Virus record (IMG/VR): IMGVR_UViG_3300022665_000158
Coordinates: 1 to 59,537 of that record
Direction: 5' to 3' (one strand)
Length of the DNA: 59,537 nt
Origin: a virus
Part shown: positions 32,142 through 39,369 of the stretch, piece by piece
Numbering within the stretch: position 1 is the first letter of the stretch
How the letters are laid out: each line of letters begins with the position of its first letter
Translations under genes and position numbers: made by a program
Notes under the pieces: model-generated
The model's input: only the letters and a program-made list of their open reading frames with translations
Database searches by the model: none
Told to the model about the DNA's origin: nothing

Positions 32142-33240
32142 CCTCGATGCGGTGCTACTTGTAAAGGCGCTCCGAAGGGTGAAGGGCGCTATGTCGAAGA
32201 GAGTCACGATGCCGATCCTGGGTTCGGTGGTGATCGAAGCCCGTAAGGGTAAGGTGACCTTCAGAGCTACCGATTTGGAGACCGGGGTTGAAATCACGGA
32301 ACGCGGGGCGGTTGTGGAGAAGCACGGCGTGGTCGTACTCCCCCTCGACAAGGCGCTCAAGCTAATACGCAAACTCAAGGGCCAAGTTTCGTTGGAGTCG
32401 GGTGACGCCTTCGCCACTGTGATCCGATGCCCGGATCGGAAATCGAAGACGACGCTGGCGGGGCATCCTGTCGATGAGTTCCCCACCCTGCCGAGCGTGC
32501 TTGAGAATTCGTTGGAGATTGACGCCGGGGCATTTGGCACGGCAGTCGCAACCGTTCTACACGCGACTTCAAAAGACGAGACGCGGTACAACCTCAACGG
32601 GGTGTATATCGACGCAGGCTCCAAGAAGAAGAGCGTTCAGGTGGTTGCGACCGACGGCCATCGCCTTGCGGTGGCGGATATGGGGTCGATCAAACTCCCG
32701 TGGGAGGGTGGGATCATCGTTCCACTCAAGGGCGCGAAATACCTCACCGATTTCCTGAAAGGCGAGGATACGGTGACGATCGCTCACGAGAAGAACGCGC
32801 TCTGTGTGTCGGGCGTCTCCTGGGTGGTGAGTATCAGGTTGATCGACGGCGAGTACCCGGACTACAAGAAGGTGATCCCGAAAAAGGGTGGCGAGACGCT
32901 GACCGCAGACCAGAAGGAATTCAGCGAAGCCCTCGCAACGGCGAATGAGATGGCACTCGAACGAACCCGGACGGTCAAGCTGGTGCTCGACGGCGGCCTT
33001 GAACTCCACACATCGAACCCGGATCTCGGCGATTCGGTGGTTGAGTGCCCCTGCGAGTGGTCGGGCACGGAGGCCCGGAAGCTGGCGTTCAACGGCCGGT
33101 ACCTGACCGAGGCGATCGCGGCCGTATGTGACGGCCGGGTGCGGATTGAGTTTGCGCCCGACAACGCCGAATTGAGCCCCATACGGATCTCGGGTAGCAA
33201 GAAGTTCCCCTTCGCTGTCGTTATGCCGATGCGCGTATGA
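32131..33240 (+). CDS. dnaN: DNA polymerase III beta subunit-type sliding clamp
   Basis: At 369 residues it is the length of bacterial DnaN (about 366). It shows the beta-clamp pattern: KALRRVKGAMSKRVTMPILGSVVIEA at the start, NLNGVYID and ATDGHRLAVA in the middle domain, and the C-terminal FPFAVVMPMRV that shapes the binding pocket. The ring would encircle DNA and tether a polymerase, perhaps the phage family A enzyme, which is unusual because most phages borrow or do without a bacterial-type clamp. No clamp loader was recognised in this window. Confidence 0.93.
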   Translation: MKFSLDAVLLVKALRRVKGAMSKRVTMPILGSVVIEARKGKVTFRATDLETGVEITERGAVVEKHGVVVLPLDKALKLIRKLKGQVSLESGDAFATVIRCPDRKSKTTLAGHPVDEFPTLPSVLENSLEIDAGAFGTAVATVLHATSKDETRYNLNGVYIDAGSKKKSVQVVATDGHRLAVADMGSIKLPWEGGIIVPLKGAKYLTDFLKGEDTVTIAHEKNALCVSGVSWVVSIRLIDGEYPDYKKVIPKKGGETLTADQKEFSEALATANEMALERTRTVKLVLDGGLELHTSNPDLGDSVVECPCEWSGTEARKLAFNGRYLTEAIAAVCDGRVRIEFAPDNAELSPIRISGSKKFPFAVVMPMRV

Positions 33241-33428
33241 AACGCCTTCCCGGCAACTGGGCCGTGCGCAAGGGTGGCCTCTGCAAGCCGCGCTGGTGGC
33301 AGGTCATCGAAAATGGTACCGTACTGGACGCACGCCCCTCGGCTGCAAGCGCGTGCCGGCGGGCTCACGCGATCATCGAAGAGCGGCGCAAGCGGCGCAT
33401 TTGGGCGCTCGCGGGGGTGTACCGATGA
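33237..33428 (+). CDS. Small basic protein, 63 residues
   Basis: It starts in an ATGA overlap with the clamp gene. It is basic and Trp-rich (NWAVRKGGLCKPRWWQ, RRAHAIIEERRKRR). A diverged half of the palindrome (CTGCAAGCGCGTGCC) falls at 33343. Function unknown. Confidence 0.6.
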   Translation: MKRLPGNWAVRKGGLCKPRWWQVIENGTVLDARPSAASACRRAHAIIEERRKRRIWALAGVYR

Positions 33429-33718
33429 TATGGAACGATCGGACGATCTCTGTGCGGCGCTTTCTGGAGGATTGCATGATCCGCAAACGGCTACGACTCC
33501 CGCCCCTGCCCCCGGCGCCTACGCCCCAGGAGCACCATGATAACGTCGAATTCATGGCCGAGGCCTTGCGGGTGGGGTTCCCGCGTGGGCGCCCGGCGAT
33601 ACTGATTGCCGCGTCGAAGAAGAAGACCGTGTTCGACTGCATCGGCCCCGATGGCCGGATCAGCGACGCGGGGTGGGAATTGCTCGACTTGGACAACCCG
33701 CACACGCGGTACCATTGA
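33425..33718 (+). CDS. Unknown protein, 97 residues
   Basis: It starts in an ATGA overlap. A Pro-rich segment (LRLPPLPPAPTPQ) separates a basic N terminus from a small alpha/beta C-terminal half. No family recognised. Confidence 0.6.
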   Translation: MIWNDRTISVRRFLEDCMIRKRLRLPPLPPAPTPQEHHDNVEFMAEALRVGFPRGRPAILIAASKKKTVFDCIGPDGRISDAGWELLDLDNPHTRYH

Positions 33719-34002
33719 TGCGGATCCGCTGGCCGTTCACGCGAAACACCCACTGGGAAGACATGAGCGACCTCGAGTGGCTGGATACCGTGATTCGAAA
33801 CGTCCGCCGCGTGAGGTGTGGCGAGACCCCGAACGAGGATGAGGGAAAGCTGATTTGCGACTTGGCCCTGCACGGGCACTTTACTGTGGGTATGACGGTG
33901 AACACCCTGCAAGAGCTAGTCGCGCGCGGGCGGACGTACGAAAGCGAGAAGCTCGTGTGGAAGGGCCGAAAACGAAAATGGAGGTTCCGATGGCGAAGGT
34001 GA
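33718..34002 (+). CDS. Unknown protein, 94 residues
   Basis: It starts in a TGATG overlap. It is helical with a strongly basic tail (KGRKRKWRFRWRR) that may bind nucleic acid. Function unknown. Confidence 0.6.
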   Translation: MRIRWPFTRNTHWEDMSDLEWLDTVIRNVRRVRCGETPNEDEGKLICDLALHGHFTVGMTVNTLQELVARGRTYESEKLVWKGRKRKWRFRWRR

Positions 34003-34181
34003 AACTGAGAGCGACGCTCACGGTGACGGTGGACTACGAGGTGGCCGACGACTATGACGGCTGCGAGAACCTCTCTTCGCTGATACGCCACGAGGAGACC
34101 GCGATCCGGAACGACCCCACGGACTTCGTGGACGTCCCCAAGGCGAAAATCGAGATCAAGGTTGAGAAGCGCGGGGGCTAA
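33990..34181 (+). CDS. Unknown small protein, 63 residues
   Basis: GGAGG precedes ATG 33990. It is a strand-rich small protein (VKLRATLTVTVDYEV, then KIEIKVEK) whose opening resembles the gene at 31555. Function unknown. Confidence 0.6.
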   Translation: MAKVKLRATLTVTVDYEVADDYDGCENLSSLIRHEETAIRNDPTDFVDVPKAKIEIKVEKRGG

Positions 34182-34208
34182 TGTTCCTGCGGCGTTCGCC
34201 GATAGGCT
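34178..34208 (+). promoter_or_regulatory. Phage promoter-like element P5
   Basis: CTAATGTTC (34178-34186), a 16-base spacer and TAGGCT (34203-34208). The left box includes the TAA stop of the preceding gene. The right box ends four bases before ATG 34213. Confidence 0.5.
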
Positions 34209-34212
34209 GGGT

Positions 34213-34317
34213 ATGAGAGACAAGCACGGAAACGACTGGACCCCGCCGGGTGACCCGCTCGAGTCAGAGCGATGCGAGACCCCTGGGTGCCCGACGCGGC
34301 GTATGGCAGCGCGATGA
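34213..34317 (+). CDS. Very small protein, 34 residues
   Basis: The frame from ATG 34213, directly after a promoter-like element, ends with TGA at 34315-34317 and overlaps ATG 34314. It contains CETPGC. Its only support is the promoter, the short spacing and the ATGA coupling. Confidence 0.4.
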   Translation: MRDKHGNDWTPPGDPLESERCETPGCPTRRMAAR

Positions 34318-34472
34318 TGATCATGCTGCTGAAGCTGCGCGCGTCGCTCGAGCGAAAGCTGACGACGTACAACGTGCCGTCTGCGGATCTCGAGGAGACC
34401 ATCTACGGGTACGCGGACGTCGAGGCGATGATCCTGCAAGCGGGCGGTGACCCGCACGGCCTCACGCACTGA
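34314..34472 (+). CDS. Small helical protein, 52 residues
   Basis: ATG 34314 gives a product beginning MMIMLLKLRASLERKL; an in-frame ATG at 34272 would extend it to 66 residues. It is amphipathic and helical with an acidic middle. Function unknown. Confidence 0.55.
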   Translation: MMIMLLKLRASLERKLTTYNVPSADLEETIYGYADVEAMILQAGGDPHGLTH

Positions 34473-34482
34473 GGAGAGCGCT

Positions 34483-34692
34483 ATGATGCCCAGCTACACA
34501 GTATCCTATTCGTGGAGCGCTCACCGCCAAAAGCATGACCGCTTCACAGATCGTTTCACGATTAACCCCGGCAGCCAAGTTTCTATCTGGCTGTTCGGTT
34601 GGGTCATTTGCTACACGGGCAAGAGCAGCAAGTACCCACCTGAGACGAAGCCCAAGTTTCAACCTTGGCGCGACGCACTGAGGAGAGGTTGA
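34483..34692 (+). CDS. Unknown small protein, 69 residues
   Basis: GAGGAG precedes the ATG. It is aromatic and beta-rich (SYTVSYSWSAHRQ, VSIWLFGWVICYTG). The segment IWLFGWVICY could be a buried strand rather than a membrane helix. It overlaps the RapZ-like gene (TGATG). Confidence 0.6.
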   Translation: MMPSYTVSYSWSAHRQKHDRFTDRFTINPGSQVSIWLFGWVICYTGKSSKYPPETKPKFQPWRDALRRG

Positions 34693-35063
34693 TGGGCGTA
34701 CAGATCATCGCGTGGGGGACGAAGCACGGCCCCGCACCCGCCAACGATTTCGAGTTTAATCTGAGGGGGCTGCGCAACCCCTACCGCCTCAAAAACCTCC
34801 GCTATCTGACGGGGCACGACGAACTGGTACGTCAGAATGTGTGGGATTCCCCGCACGTGGAAGAGCGGTACGCTCACATAATTCGCAAGGTGTCCGAGCA
34901 TGTTCGTAGCGGGCGGGACACGACGGTGGTATTCACTTGCTTTGCCGGGCGGCATCGGTCTGTGACCTTTGCGTACCGGCTGGCTGAAGACATGCGGGCG
35001 ATGGGCGTCGAGACGAAACTCGAAACCCCGTTCGCACGAGGAGAAGACCATGAACGTGGGTGA
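34692..35063 (+). CDS. Stand-alone RapZ C-terminal-domain protein (1)
   Basis: This 123-residue protein matches the RapZ C-terminal domain: AWGTKHGPAPAN, FNLRGLRNPYR, LTGHDELV, and VVFTCFAGRHRSVTFAYRL. In bacteria this domain binds the small RNAs GlmY and GlmZ and glucosamine-6-phosphate; here the N-terminal kinase-like domain is absent. The HRSV loop, conserved in the family, is intact, but the usual GC.GG has become TCFAG. It overlaps its neighbours at both ends. A second copy lies at 40066. It may act on host or phage RNA. Confidence 0.8.
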   Translation: MGVQIIAWGTKHGPAPANDFEFNLRGLRNPYRLKNLRYLTGHDELVRQNVWDSPHVEERYAHIIRKVSEHVRSGRDTTVVFTCFAGRHRSVTFAYRLAEDMRAMGVETKLETPFARGEDHERG

Positions 35064-35280
35064 CCTACGCAAGAAGCTGGAAGGCGTGGCGGACGAGATG
35101 GTGGTAGTTCACGTGAACGACTTCGGCTACGGTGAGATCGTTTCCGACTCGGGAGCGATCGGTGTGGATCTGCGACAAGTCTGCGACCCGGAGAATCCGT
35201 GGAACGTGAACTGTCTAACCGACCCGAAGAACGTGTTCGTGCTCCCCGAGACGTTCCTACAATGGACGTCGGGGGATTGA
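35050..35280 (+). CDS. Small conserved-type phage protein, 76 residues
   Basis: The opening MNVGDLRKKLEGVADEMVVVHV, then FGYGEIVSD, follows a pattern seen in many phage small proteins of unknown role. It overlaps the RapZ-like gene by 14 bases. Confidence 0.65.
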   Translation: MNVGDLRKKLEGVADEMVVVHVNDFGYGEIVSDSGAIGVDLRQVCDPENPWNVNCLTDPKNVFVLPETFLQWTSGD

Positions 35281-35281
35281 C

Positions 35282-35797
35282 GTGCCGCGCCGTCCGAGTT
35301 ACAGACTCATGGACTCCGCTGAGTTCTGTCAGCTGCACGAGGTCGCGCAAATCAATATGGTCGCGGCGGGTGAGGTGAGAAACGGAATTATGTCGGTACC
35401 CGATCATGACGCTCCCCTGCGCATGTGCTTCTGGTGTGGTGAGATGATCGAGATTCTCTTGATCGGGAACCTCACCGCGAAACAGAAGAAGACCTTCGAC
35501 GCCCACAATGAGATCGACGCGCAAGCGCCCCTCATGCTCGTGACCGATCACGAACCCTGTCCCGAATGCGCGGAGAAGATGGGCCGCGGCATTTGCATCA
35601 TGGAGGCCGAAGGCAAGGGCGCCCGGGCGATTGCCACCGGCCGCTACTGGGTGTTCACCGCCTCAACGATCGAGACGCTCATCGCCGACCCCAAGGTACG
35701 CGAAAGCATCCTGCGAAAGCGGCGGGCGCTCATCGACAAGGAAACCGCGCGGGCGCTCGGCTTCTACGACATGGAACCCCCGGAGCGGCTCAATTGA
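35282..35797 (+). CDS. Unknown protein with two CxxC motifs, 171 residues
   Basis: Likely start GTG 35282; ATG 35309 is an alternative. CFWC (near 43) and CPEC (near 87) may form one zinc site. The second half (RAIATGRYWVFTAS) is alpha/beta. No family recognised. Confidence 0.65.
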   Translation: MPRRPSYRLMDSAEFCQLHEVAQINMVAAGEVRNGIMSVPDHDAPLRMCFWCGEMIEILLIGNLTAKQKKTFDAHNEIDAQAPLMLVTDHEPCPECAEKMGRGICIMEAEGKGARAIATGRYWVFTASTIETLIADPKVRESILRKRRALIDKETARALGFYDMEPPERLN

Positions 35798-35997
35798 TGC
35801 CCGTCTACAACTACCTCTGCGAGAAGGGCCACAAATTCGAGCGGGAGCATTCGGTCACGGATTCGGTGATCTTCAAGTGCCCGATGTGGATGACCGCGAG
35901 CAGCCGCCAGTGCGGAAAGCCCGTCAAGCGGCAGATCAGCGAGGGCACGTCGTTCAGTCTGAAGGGCGGCGGATGGGCGAAGGATGGATACTCATGA
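35797..35997 (+). CDS. FmdB-like zinc ribbon protein, 66 residues
   Basis: It opens MPVYNYLCEKGHKFEREHS, the pattern of FmdB/CxxC-type zinc ribbon regulators, with further cysteines at KCP and QCGK. It starts in a TGATG overlap. It could be a small nucleic-acid-binding regulator. Confidence 0.7.
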   Translation: MPVYNYLCEKGHKFEREHSVTDSVIFKCPMWMTASSRQCGKPVKRQISEGTSFSLKGGGWAKDGYS

Positions 35998-36128
35998 GAC
36001 GCAACTGCGAATTCTGTAACCGATTCTGGCGGTGGGTGGCTACCTTCGCCCTGCCGCTTCTAAGCATCATCATGGCGGGTTTCGTGGCCGGCTGCCTGAT
36101 CGCCTTCCAATGGGCCTCAACGCGGTGA
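35994..36128 (+). CDS. Small membrane protein, 44 residues
   Basis: ATG 35994 overlaps the previous stop. CEFC near the N terminus precedes one membrane helix (FALPLLSIIMAGFVAGCLIAF). Function unknown. Confidence 0.55.
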   Translation: MRRNCEFCNRFWRWVATFALPLLSIIMAGFVAGCLIAFQWASTR

Positions 36129-36412
36129 GACACCTCACCCTGCCTACCCGCGTGGGATCGGTCACCCTGAGCGCGTCTAGCATCGCTGCGATCGAATCCA
36201 CGGGCGAGCGCGCCTGCAAGATACACCTGAAAAGCGCTAATGTTTCTGACCCGTCGACCGATAAGTACCACCATGAAGGCTACAGCGCCCCGGAGCACCA
36301 CAACACGTTCGAAGTCAAATGGGACGCGGACGCCCTGCGGAACGTCATCGCACACATGCCCGACGGGGATCACTTCGACCCCTGGAATTTGGAGACTCTC
36401 GAAGATGAGTGA
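36125..36412 (+). CDS. Unknown protein, 95 residues
   Basis: GTG 36125 overlaps the previous stop (GTGA); ATG 36110 is an alternative. It is alpha/beta and His-rich in the middle (KYHHEGYSAPEHHN). A promoter-like element (36237-36267) lies inside it. Function unknown. Confidence 0.6.
   Translation: MRHLTLPTRVGSVTLSASSIAAIESTGERACKIHLKSANVSDPSTDKYHHEGYSAPEHHNTFEVKWDADALRNVIAHMPDGDHFDPWNLETLEDE
36237..36267 (+). promoter_or_regulatory. Phage promoter-like element P6
   Basis: CTAATGTTT (36237-36245), a 16-base spacer and TAAGTA (36262-36267) within CCGATAAGT, inside the preceding gene. It could drive the genes from 36405 onward. An ATG at 36273 lies five bases after the right box. Confidence 0.5.
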
Positions 36413-36611
36413 CACACGGCTGGAGGTAACGCCGGCGGATGCGTTCGTGACCCTGCACGCGCTGGCCATTAAATACGCGCTCACGGAAGACGAGGTGGCT
36501 CAAGACCCCGAGCGACTCGCGGCCCGTCGAGAAGAAGAACAGACCTCGTTCGATATCGTCGAGGAGTTCCTACAGACTCACCTGTACGGGGACTGCAAGC
36601 CATGCGAATAG
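36405..36611 (+). CDS. Unknown small protein, 68 residues
   Basis: ATG 36405 overlaps the previous stop by 8 bases. It is helical and acidic (LTEDEVAQDPERLAARREEEQ) with a CKPC end. A leaderless start at 36273 would add 44 Ser/Thr/Arg-rich residues that look non-native. Function unknown. Confidence 0.6.
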   Translation: MSDTRLEVTPADAFVTLHALAIKYALTEDEVAQDPERLAARREEEQTSFDIVEEFLQTHLYGDCKPCE

Positions 36612-37018
36612 CACTCGACTTCGACGGGACGGTGGTGGAGCGGGGCAGCTACCCGAAAATCGGGGAAGACCTGGGGGCGATCCCCACCCTGCTACGGATC
36701 CAAGAACTCGGCGCCAAGATATTCCTGTGGACGTGCCGGGGGCAAAAAGAGCTGGCCGAGGCCGAGCAATACCTAGAGCAGCGGGGGATCAACCTGCACG
36801 CGCCCGAGTACCTACAGGGGGCCGCGAAGCCGGTGGCTGACCTCTACATCGACGACCGCGGGCTCGGCGCCCCGCTCACCGTGTATGGGCTGGACTGGAA
36901 GGCGGTGAGCCCTAGACTGATCGAGGCAATGGAATCGCTACGACGTGCGGAGGCGGGACGGATACCGCCTCAAGAGGCCGACTCACCCCGGTCTCGACAA
37001 GGGGACGGGGAATCCTGA
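36602..37018 (+). CDS. HAD-like phosphatase, 138 residues
   Basis: The N terminus RIALDFDGTVVE supplies the two HAD catalytic aspartates (DFDGT). LWTCRGQKEL (near 42) fits the Thr/Ser motif II, and LYIDDRGLG (near 81) gives the late acidic pair. It is short, with no cap domain. Phage HAD proteins of this kind dephosphorylate nucleotides or small metabolites. The C terminus is a disordered charged tail. Confidence 0.8.
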   Translation: MRIALDFDGTVVERGSYPKIGEDLGAIPTLLRIQELGAKIFLWTCRGQKELAEAEQYLEQRGINLHAPEYLQGAAKPVADLYIDDRGLGAPLTVYGLDWKAVSPRLIEAMESLRRAEAGRIPPQEADSPRSRQGDGES

Positions 37019-37064
37019 GACGCGGCAGTGCTCGCCGACGTCTCACCCCGCCCTTCGCACGGCG

Positions 37065-37093
37065 TTGTAAGGTATCAAAAGAGTCACTTTAAT
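37065..37093 (+). promoter_or_regulatory. Sigma70-like promoter candidate
   Basis: TTGTAA (37065-37070), a 17-base spacer and TTTAAT (37088-37093), in a 104-base intergenic region that is AT-richer than its surroundings. Confidence 0.5.
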
Positions 37094-37096
37094 AGC

Positions 37097-37113
37097 CCTT
37101 ATGGGCCATAAGG
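37097..37113 (+). promoter_or_regulatory. 17-base inverted repeat covering a Shine-Dalgarno
   Basis: CCTTATGG, G, CCATAAGG is a perfect inverted repeat. Its right arm contains the start of the AAGGAA Shine-Dalgarno for ATG 37123. It could be an operator near the transcription start or an RNA hairpin blocking translation. Confidence 0.5.
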
Positions 37114-37122
37114 AACAGTATC

Positions 37123-37386
37123 ATGCGTTTTATCCCCCGCGGCCTTTTCAGCAAGAAGCCGAAGCAGTCGAACGAGTTCCGCTACGGCGACGACGGTACG
37201 ATCCACCACACCGGACACGTTGACGTCGAACTCGGGCCGACCGGCACGGTCGTCGCGGTGTGGTTCCGATGCCGGATGCTGCCGTTCTCACAGAGCGTCG
37301 TAGCCGACTCGCGCGTCCAGTCGATGCTGGAGAACCCGTCAGCCGCCGATATCAAAGCGATCATATTCGAGGAGCCCCCGGTATGA
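37123..37386 (+). CDS. Unknown protein, 87 residues
   Basis: It is the first gene after a promoter and inverted repeat. It looks alpha/beta (HTGHVDVELGPTGTVVAVWFRCRMLPF). No family recognised with confidence. Confidence 0.65.
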   Translation: MRFIPRGLFSKKPKQSNEFRYGDDGTIHHTGHVDVELGPTGTVVAVWFRCRMLPFSQSVVADSRVQSMLENPSAADIKAIIFEEPPV

Positions 37387-37739
37387 CCGAATTCCCCACG
37401 AAGAAAGGAATGACTCTACGGCGTTTCGCGCACAAGATGCATTTCGTCTGCACGTGCTGCGACGGCTCGAAGTATTCCAAGTTCCGAGCCGATACGCCCG
37501 ACGGCGTGATCTGCAATCGCTGCTACGGGCGGAAGTTACAGGGCGCCCCGCCGGTGAAGGAAGCAGAGGCCCCTCTCGTATTGAGCGGGACGGTAACCGG
37601 GCGCACTGCGAGCGGGAAGTTGCCTGTGCTACAGATCAAGTTCAATCGCACGCCCCCGCAAATGGGCCTGCGCGGATGCAAGCGCTTGCATTTGACTTCG
37701 GGCAAATGCGGAAAGGAGTTCGGATGCGAATCAGGCTAG
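37383..37739 (+). CDS. Zinc-ribbon protein, 118 residues
   Basis: GAGGAG precedes ATG 37383. CTCC and CNRC (near 22-47) form a likely zinc ribbon. The 3' end, encoding GCKRLH, carries a perfect palindrome copy, and the last residues overlap the next gene. Function unknown. Confidence 0.65.
   Translation: MTEFPTKKGMTLRRFAHKMHFVCTCCDGSKYSKFRADTPDGVICNRCYGRKLQGAPPVKEAEAPLVLSGTVTGRTASGKLPVLQIKFNRTPPQMGLRGCKRLHLTSGKCGKEFGCESG
37677..37690. repeat. 14-bp palindrome, copy 7
   Basis: Perfect core, extending to 16 bp (ATGCAAGCGCTTGCAT, 37676-37691). Near the 3' end of the zinc-ribbon gene, read as CKRL. Confidence 0.9.
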
Positions 37740-38248
37740 TTATCGACCTCATGTACCCGGGCGTGACGTCCGCGGCGGACGAAGAGCTAATAAAGCACCG
37801 ACTGTCGGCGCAGGTACTGGCCGCGGCGCGGACGAAGCAATTCAACGTGCTGGCGCAGGACGAGCGGGAGACGATCAAGGTGGAGGAGATCATGGTCGGC
37901 TGTGCCCGGGTGGAGGACACGGAGCCCGTGGTGGCCACGCAGACCGTAGACCCGGGGCTCCCGGAACATCGGGTGAGTCCCTGTGACTGTGACGAGGATC
38001 CCCACGTCTACGGGGACGAAGACGGGGATTACTGGTTTGCCTCCGGCCACCTAACGGTGGACGAGATGACGGCCGCGGTACTCGCCTGGGAGGCTGAAGT
38101 AGCCGACGAGATACCGTCCGGGGATGTGAATCGGCTCACTCACTCCCACTACTTCGTGATAGAAGACCCGGAGAACAGCGAGATGTACAAGCTCGTCGAG
38201 GGCGATGTTCAAGGGGCGCAGCCCATGACGAGCATTCGGAGGGCGTAA
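37724..38248 (+). CDS. Unknown acidic protein, 174 residues
   Basis: AAAGGAG precedes ATG 37724. An N-terminal alpha/beta part is followed by a very acidic middle (CDCDEDPHVYGDEDGDYWF). No family recognised. Confidence 0.65.
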   Translation: MRIRLVIDLMYPGVTSAADEELIKHRLSAQVLAAARTKQFNVLAQDERETIKVEEIMVGCARVEDTEPVVATQTVDPGLPEHRVSPCDCDEDPHVYGDEDGDYWFASGHLTVDEMTAAVLAWEAEVADEIPSGDVNRLTHSHYFVIEDPENSEMYKLVEGDVQGAQPMTSIRRA

Positions 38249-38388
38249 TGGCGAAGGAAACGGCCCTACAGCGGAACCGGCGCCTGAGGCGGATCAAACG
38301 GCCCCGATGGAACTCCAAGCGGAAACAGCGCGCGCGGGCGTGGCCTGTAAAGGCACCACAGCCCTCCACAGAGATTATTTTGCCTTAG
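38248..38388 (+). CDS. Very basic small protein, 46 residues
   Basis: ATG 38248 overlaps the previous stop (TAATG). The product is dominated by Arg and Lys (RRLRRIKRPRWNSKRKQRARA) and should bind nucleic acid. Its stop lies in the left arm of a hairpin. Confidence 0.55.
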   Translation: MAKETALQRNRRLRRIKRPRWNSKRKQRARAWPVKAPQPSTEIILP

Positions 38389-38410
38389 GCCCCATTTTTC
38401 CTAAGGTTTT
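38383..38410 (+). terminator. Hairpin with T-tract, possible terminator
   Basis: CCTTAGG (38383-38389) pairs with CCTAAGG (38400-38406) across ten bases and is followed by TTTT. Its right arm is also the left box of promoter element P7, so termination and re-initiation would share the same bases. Confidence 0.4.
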
Positions 38411-38431
38411 CGGCCGGTTATCCGATATACT
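38401..38431 (+). promoter_or_regulatory. Phage promoter-like element P7
   Basis: CTAAGGTTT (38401-38409), a 16-base spacer and TATACT (38426-38431). This is the best right box of the family, and it leaves a 22-base gap to ATG 38454. Confidence 0.6.
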
Positions 38432-38453
38432 GAAGGACACCACGGGGGTACCA

Positions 38454-39368
38454 ATGAAGATCATGACCGCGAAGTACAAGGGCAAATGCTACGCTTGCGA
38501 CGTCCGGATCAAGGTGGGTGAGCAGATTCAATGGGACGCGATCACGGGCTCCAAGCACGTGGACTGCGCGCTCGCCTGCTCACAGCAGACCGAAGCCGAC
38601 AAGCGGGAGCGCGAAAGCATCACGCAGCTGGGCGACTTCACTGACGTCTACGCCCTGTTCGAAGTGGCCGCCAAGGGCGGCAAGTGGCCGCGGATTACGA
38701 TCAACGCCGACGGCTACGAATTCTACCTCTACATCTCCGGAGCCAAGGCGATGATCCCGAACGTGATTAACGTCAAGGCTCACGACGGCATGGGGACCGA
38801 CGTGAAGAGCTGGTTCGGCCGGATCACCGCGGACGGCGCCTGGGATCAACGCCACAAGGAAGTGGACGAGCGCATGGCCGACGCGCTGTCGAAGCTGGCG
38901 ATGGACCCGGTGGGCACGGTCGCGATGTACGGGCGCCTGTCGGGTAAGTGCTGCTTCTGCAAGAAACAACTGACCGACGCCCCCTCCGTGGACGCGGGCT
39001 ACGGCCCCGTCTGCGCGAAGCGCTGGGGGCTGGCCTGGGGCGGCAAGCACGGGCCTGCGGACCTCGGGCCCATAATCCAAACGGTGACCGATCCCCCGGA
39101 GGTGCTCAACTCGTTTGTGCAAGCGGCGAATGGCGACGCGGTATTCGGCACGTCGCCGCAACTGCCGTCGAAGGCGATTTCCTACCCGAACGGGCCGCCG
39201 GTTGAACCGGTAGTAAACATGCCGGAGTGGAACCCGGACGCGGCTCCGATCAACCTGTCGGCGTTGCTAAAGCAGGTAGAGGCGGATGCGGCGGCGCCCA
39301 AGAAAACGGTGACCTTGAAGACGAAGATGGTAACGGCCAAGGTGAACCTCCCGGAGTGCTACGACTGA
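38454..39368 (+). CDS. DUF6011-type zinc-binding protein, 304 residues
   Basis: The N-terminal part (CYACDVRIKVGEQIQWD, then KHVDCALAC) resembles a PARP-type zinc finger. Near residue 164, CCFCKKQLTDAPSVDAGYGPVCAKRWG fits DUF6011, a zinc ribbon often found in phage proteins. Between them lies an alpha/beta region (ITINADGYEFYLYISG). The tail is Pro-rich. It may bind DNA or RNA. It has its own promoter-like element. Confidence 0.75.
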   Translation: MKIMTAKYKGKCYACDVRIKVGEQIQWDAITGSKHVDCALACSQQTEADKRERESITQLGDFTDVYALFEVAAKGGKWPRITINADGYEFYLYISGAKAMIPNVINVKAHDGMGTDVKSWFGRITADGAWDQRHKEVDERMADALSKLAMDPVGTVAMYGRLSGKCCFCKKQLTDAPSVDAGYGPVCAKRWGLAWGGKHGPADLGPIIQTVTDPPEVLNSFVQAANGDAVFGTSPQLPSKAISYPNGPPVEPVVNMPEWNPDAAPINLSALLKQVEADAAAPKKTVTLKTKMVTAKVNLPECYD

Positions 39369-39369
39369 A

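Noticed and set aside
36273-36404. Leaderless start at 36273 extending the 36405 gene
   Set aside because: The added 44 residues are Ser/Thr/Arg-rich, as expected of the wrong frame of the overlapping gene at 36125.
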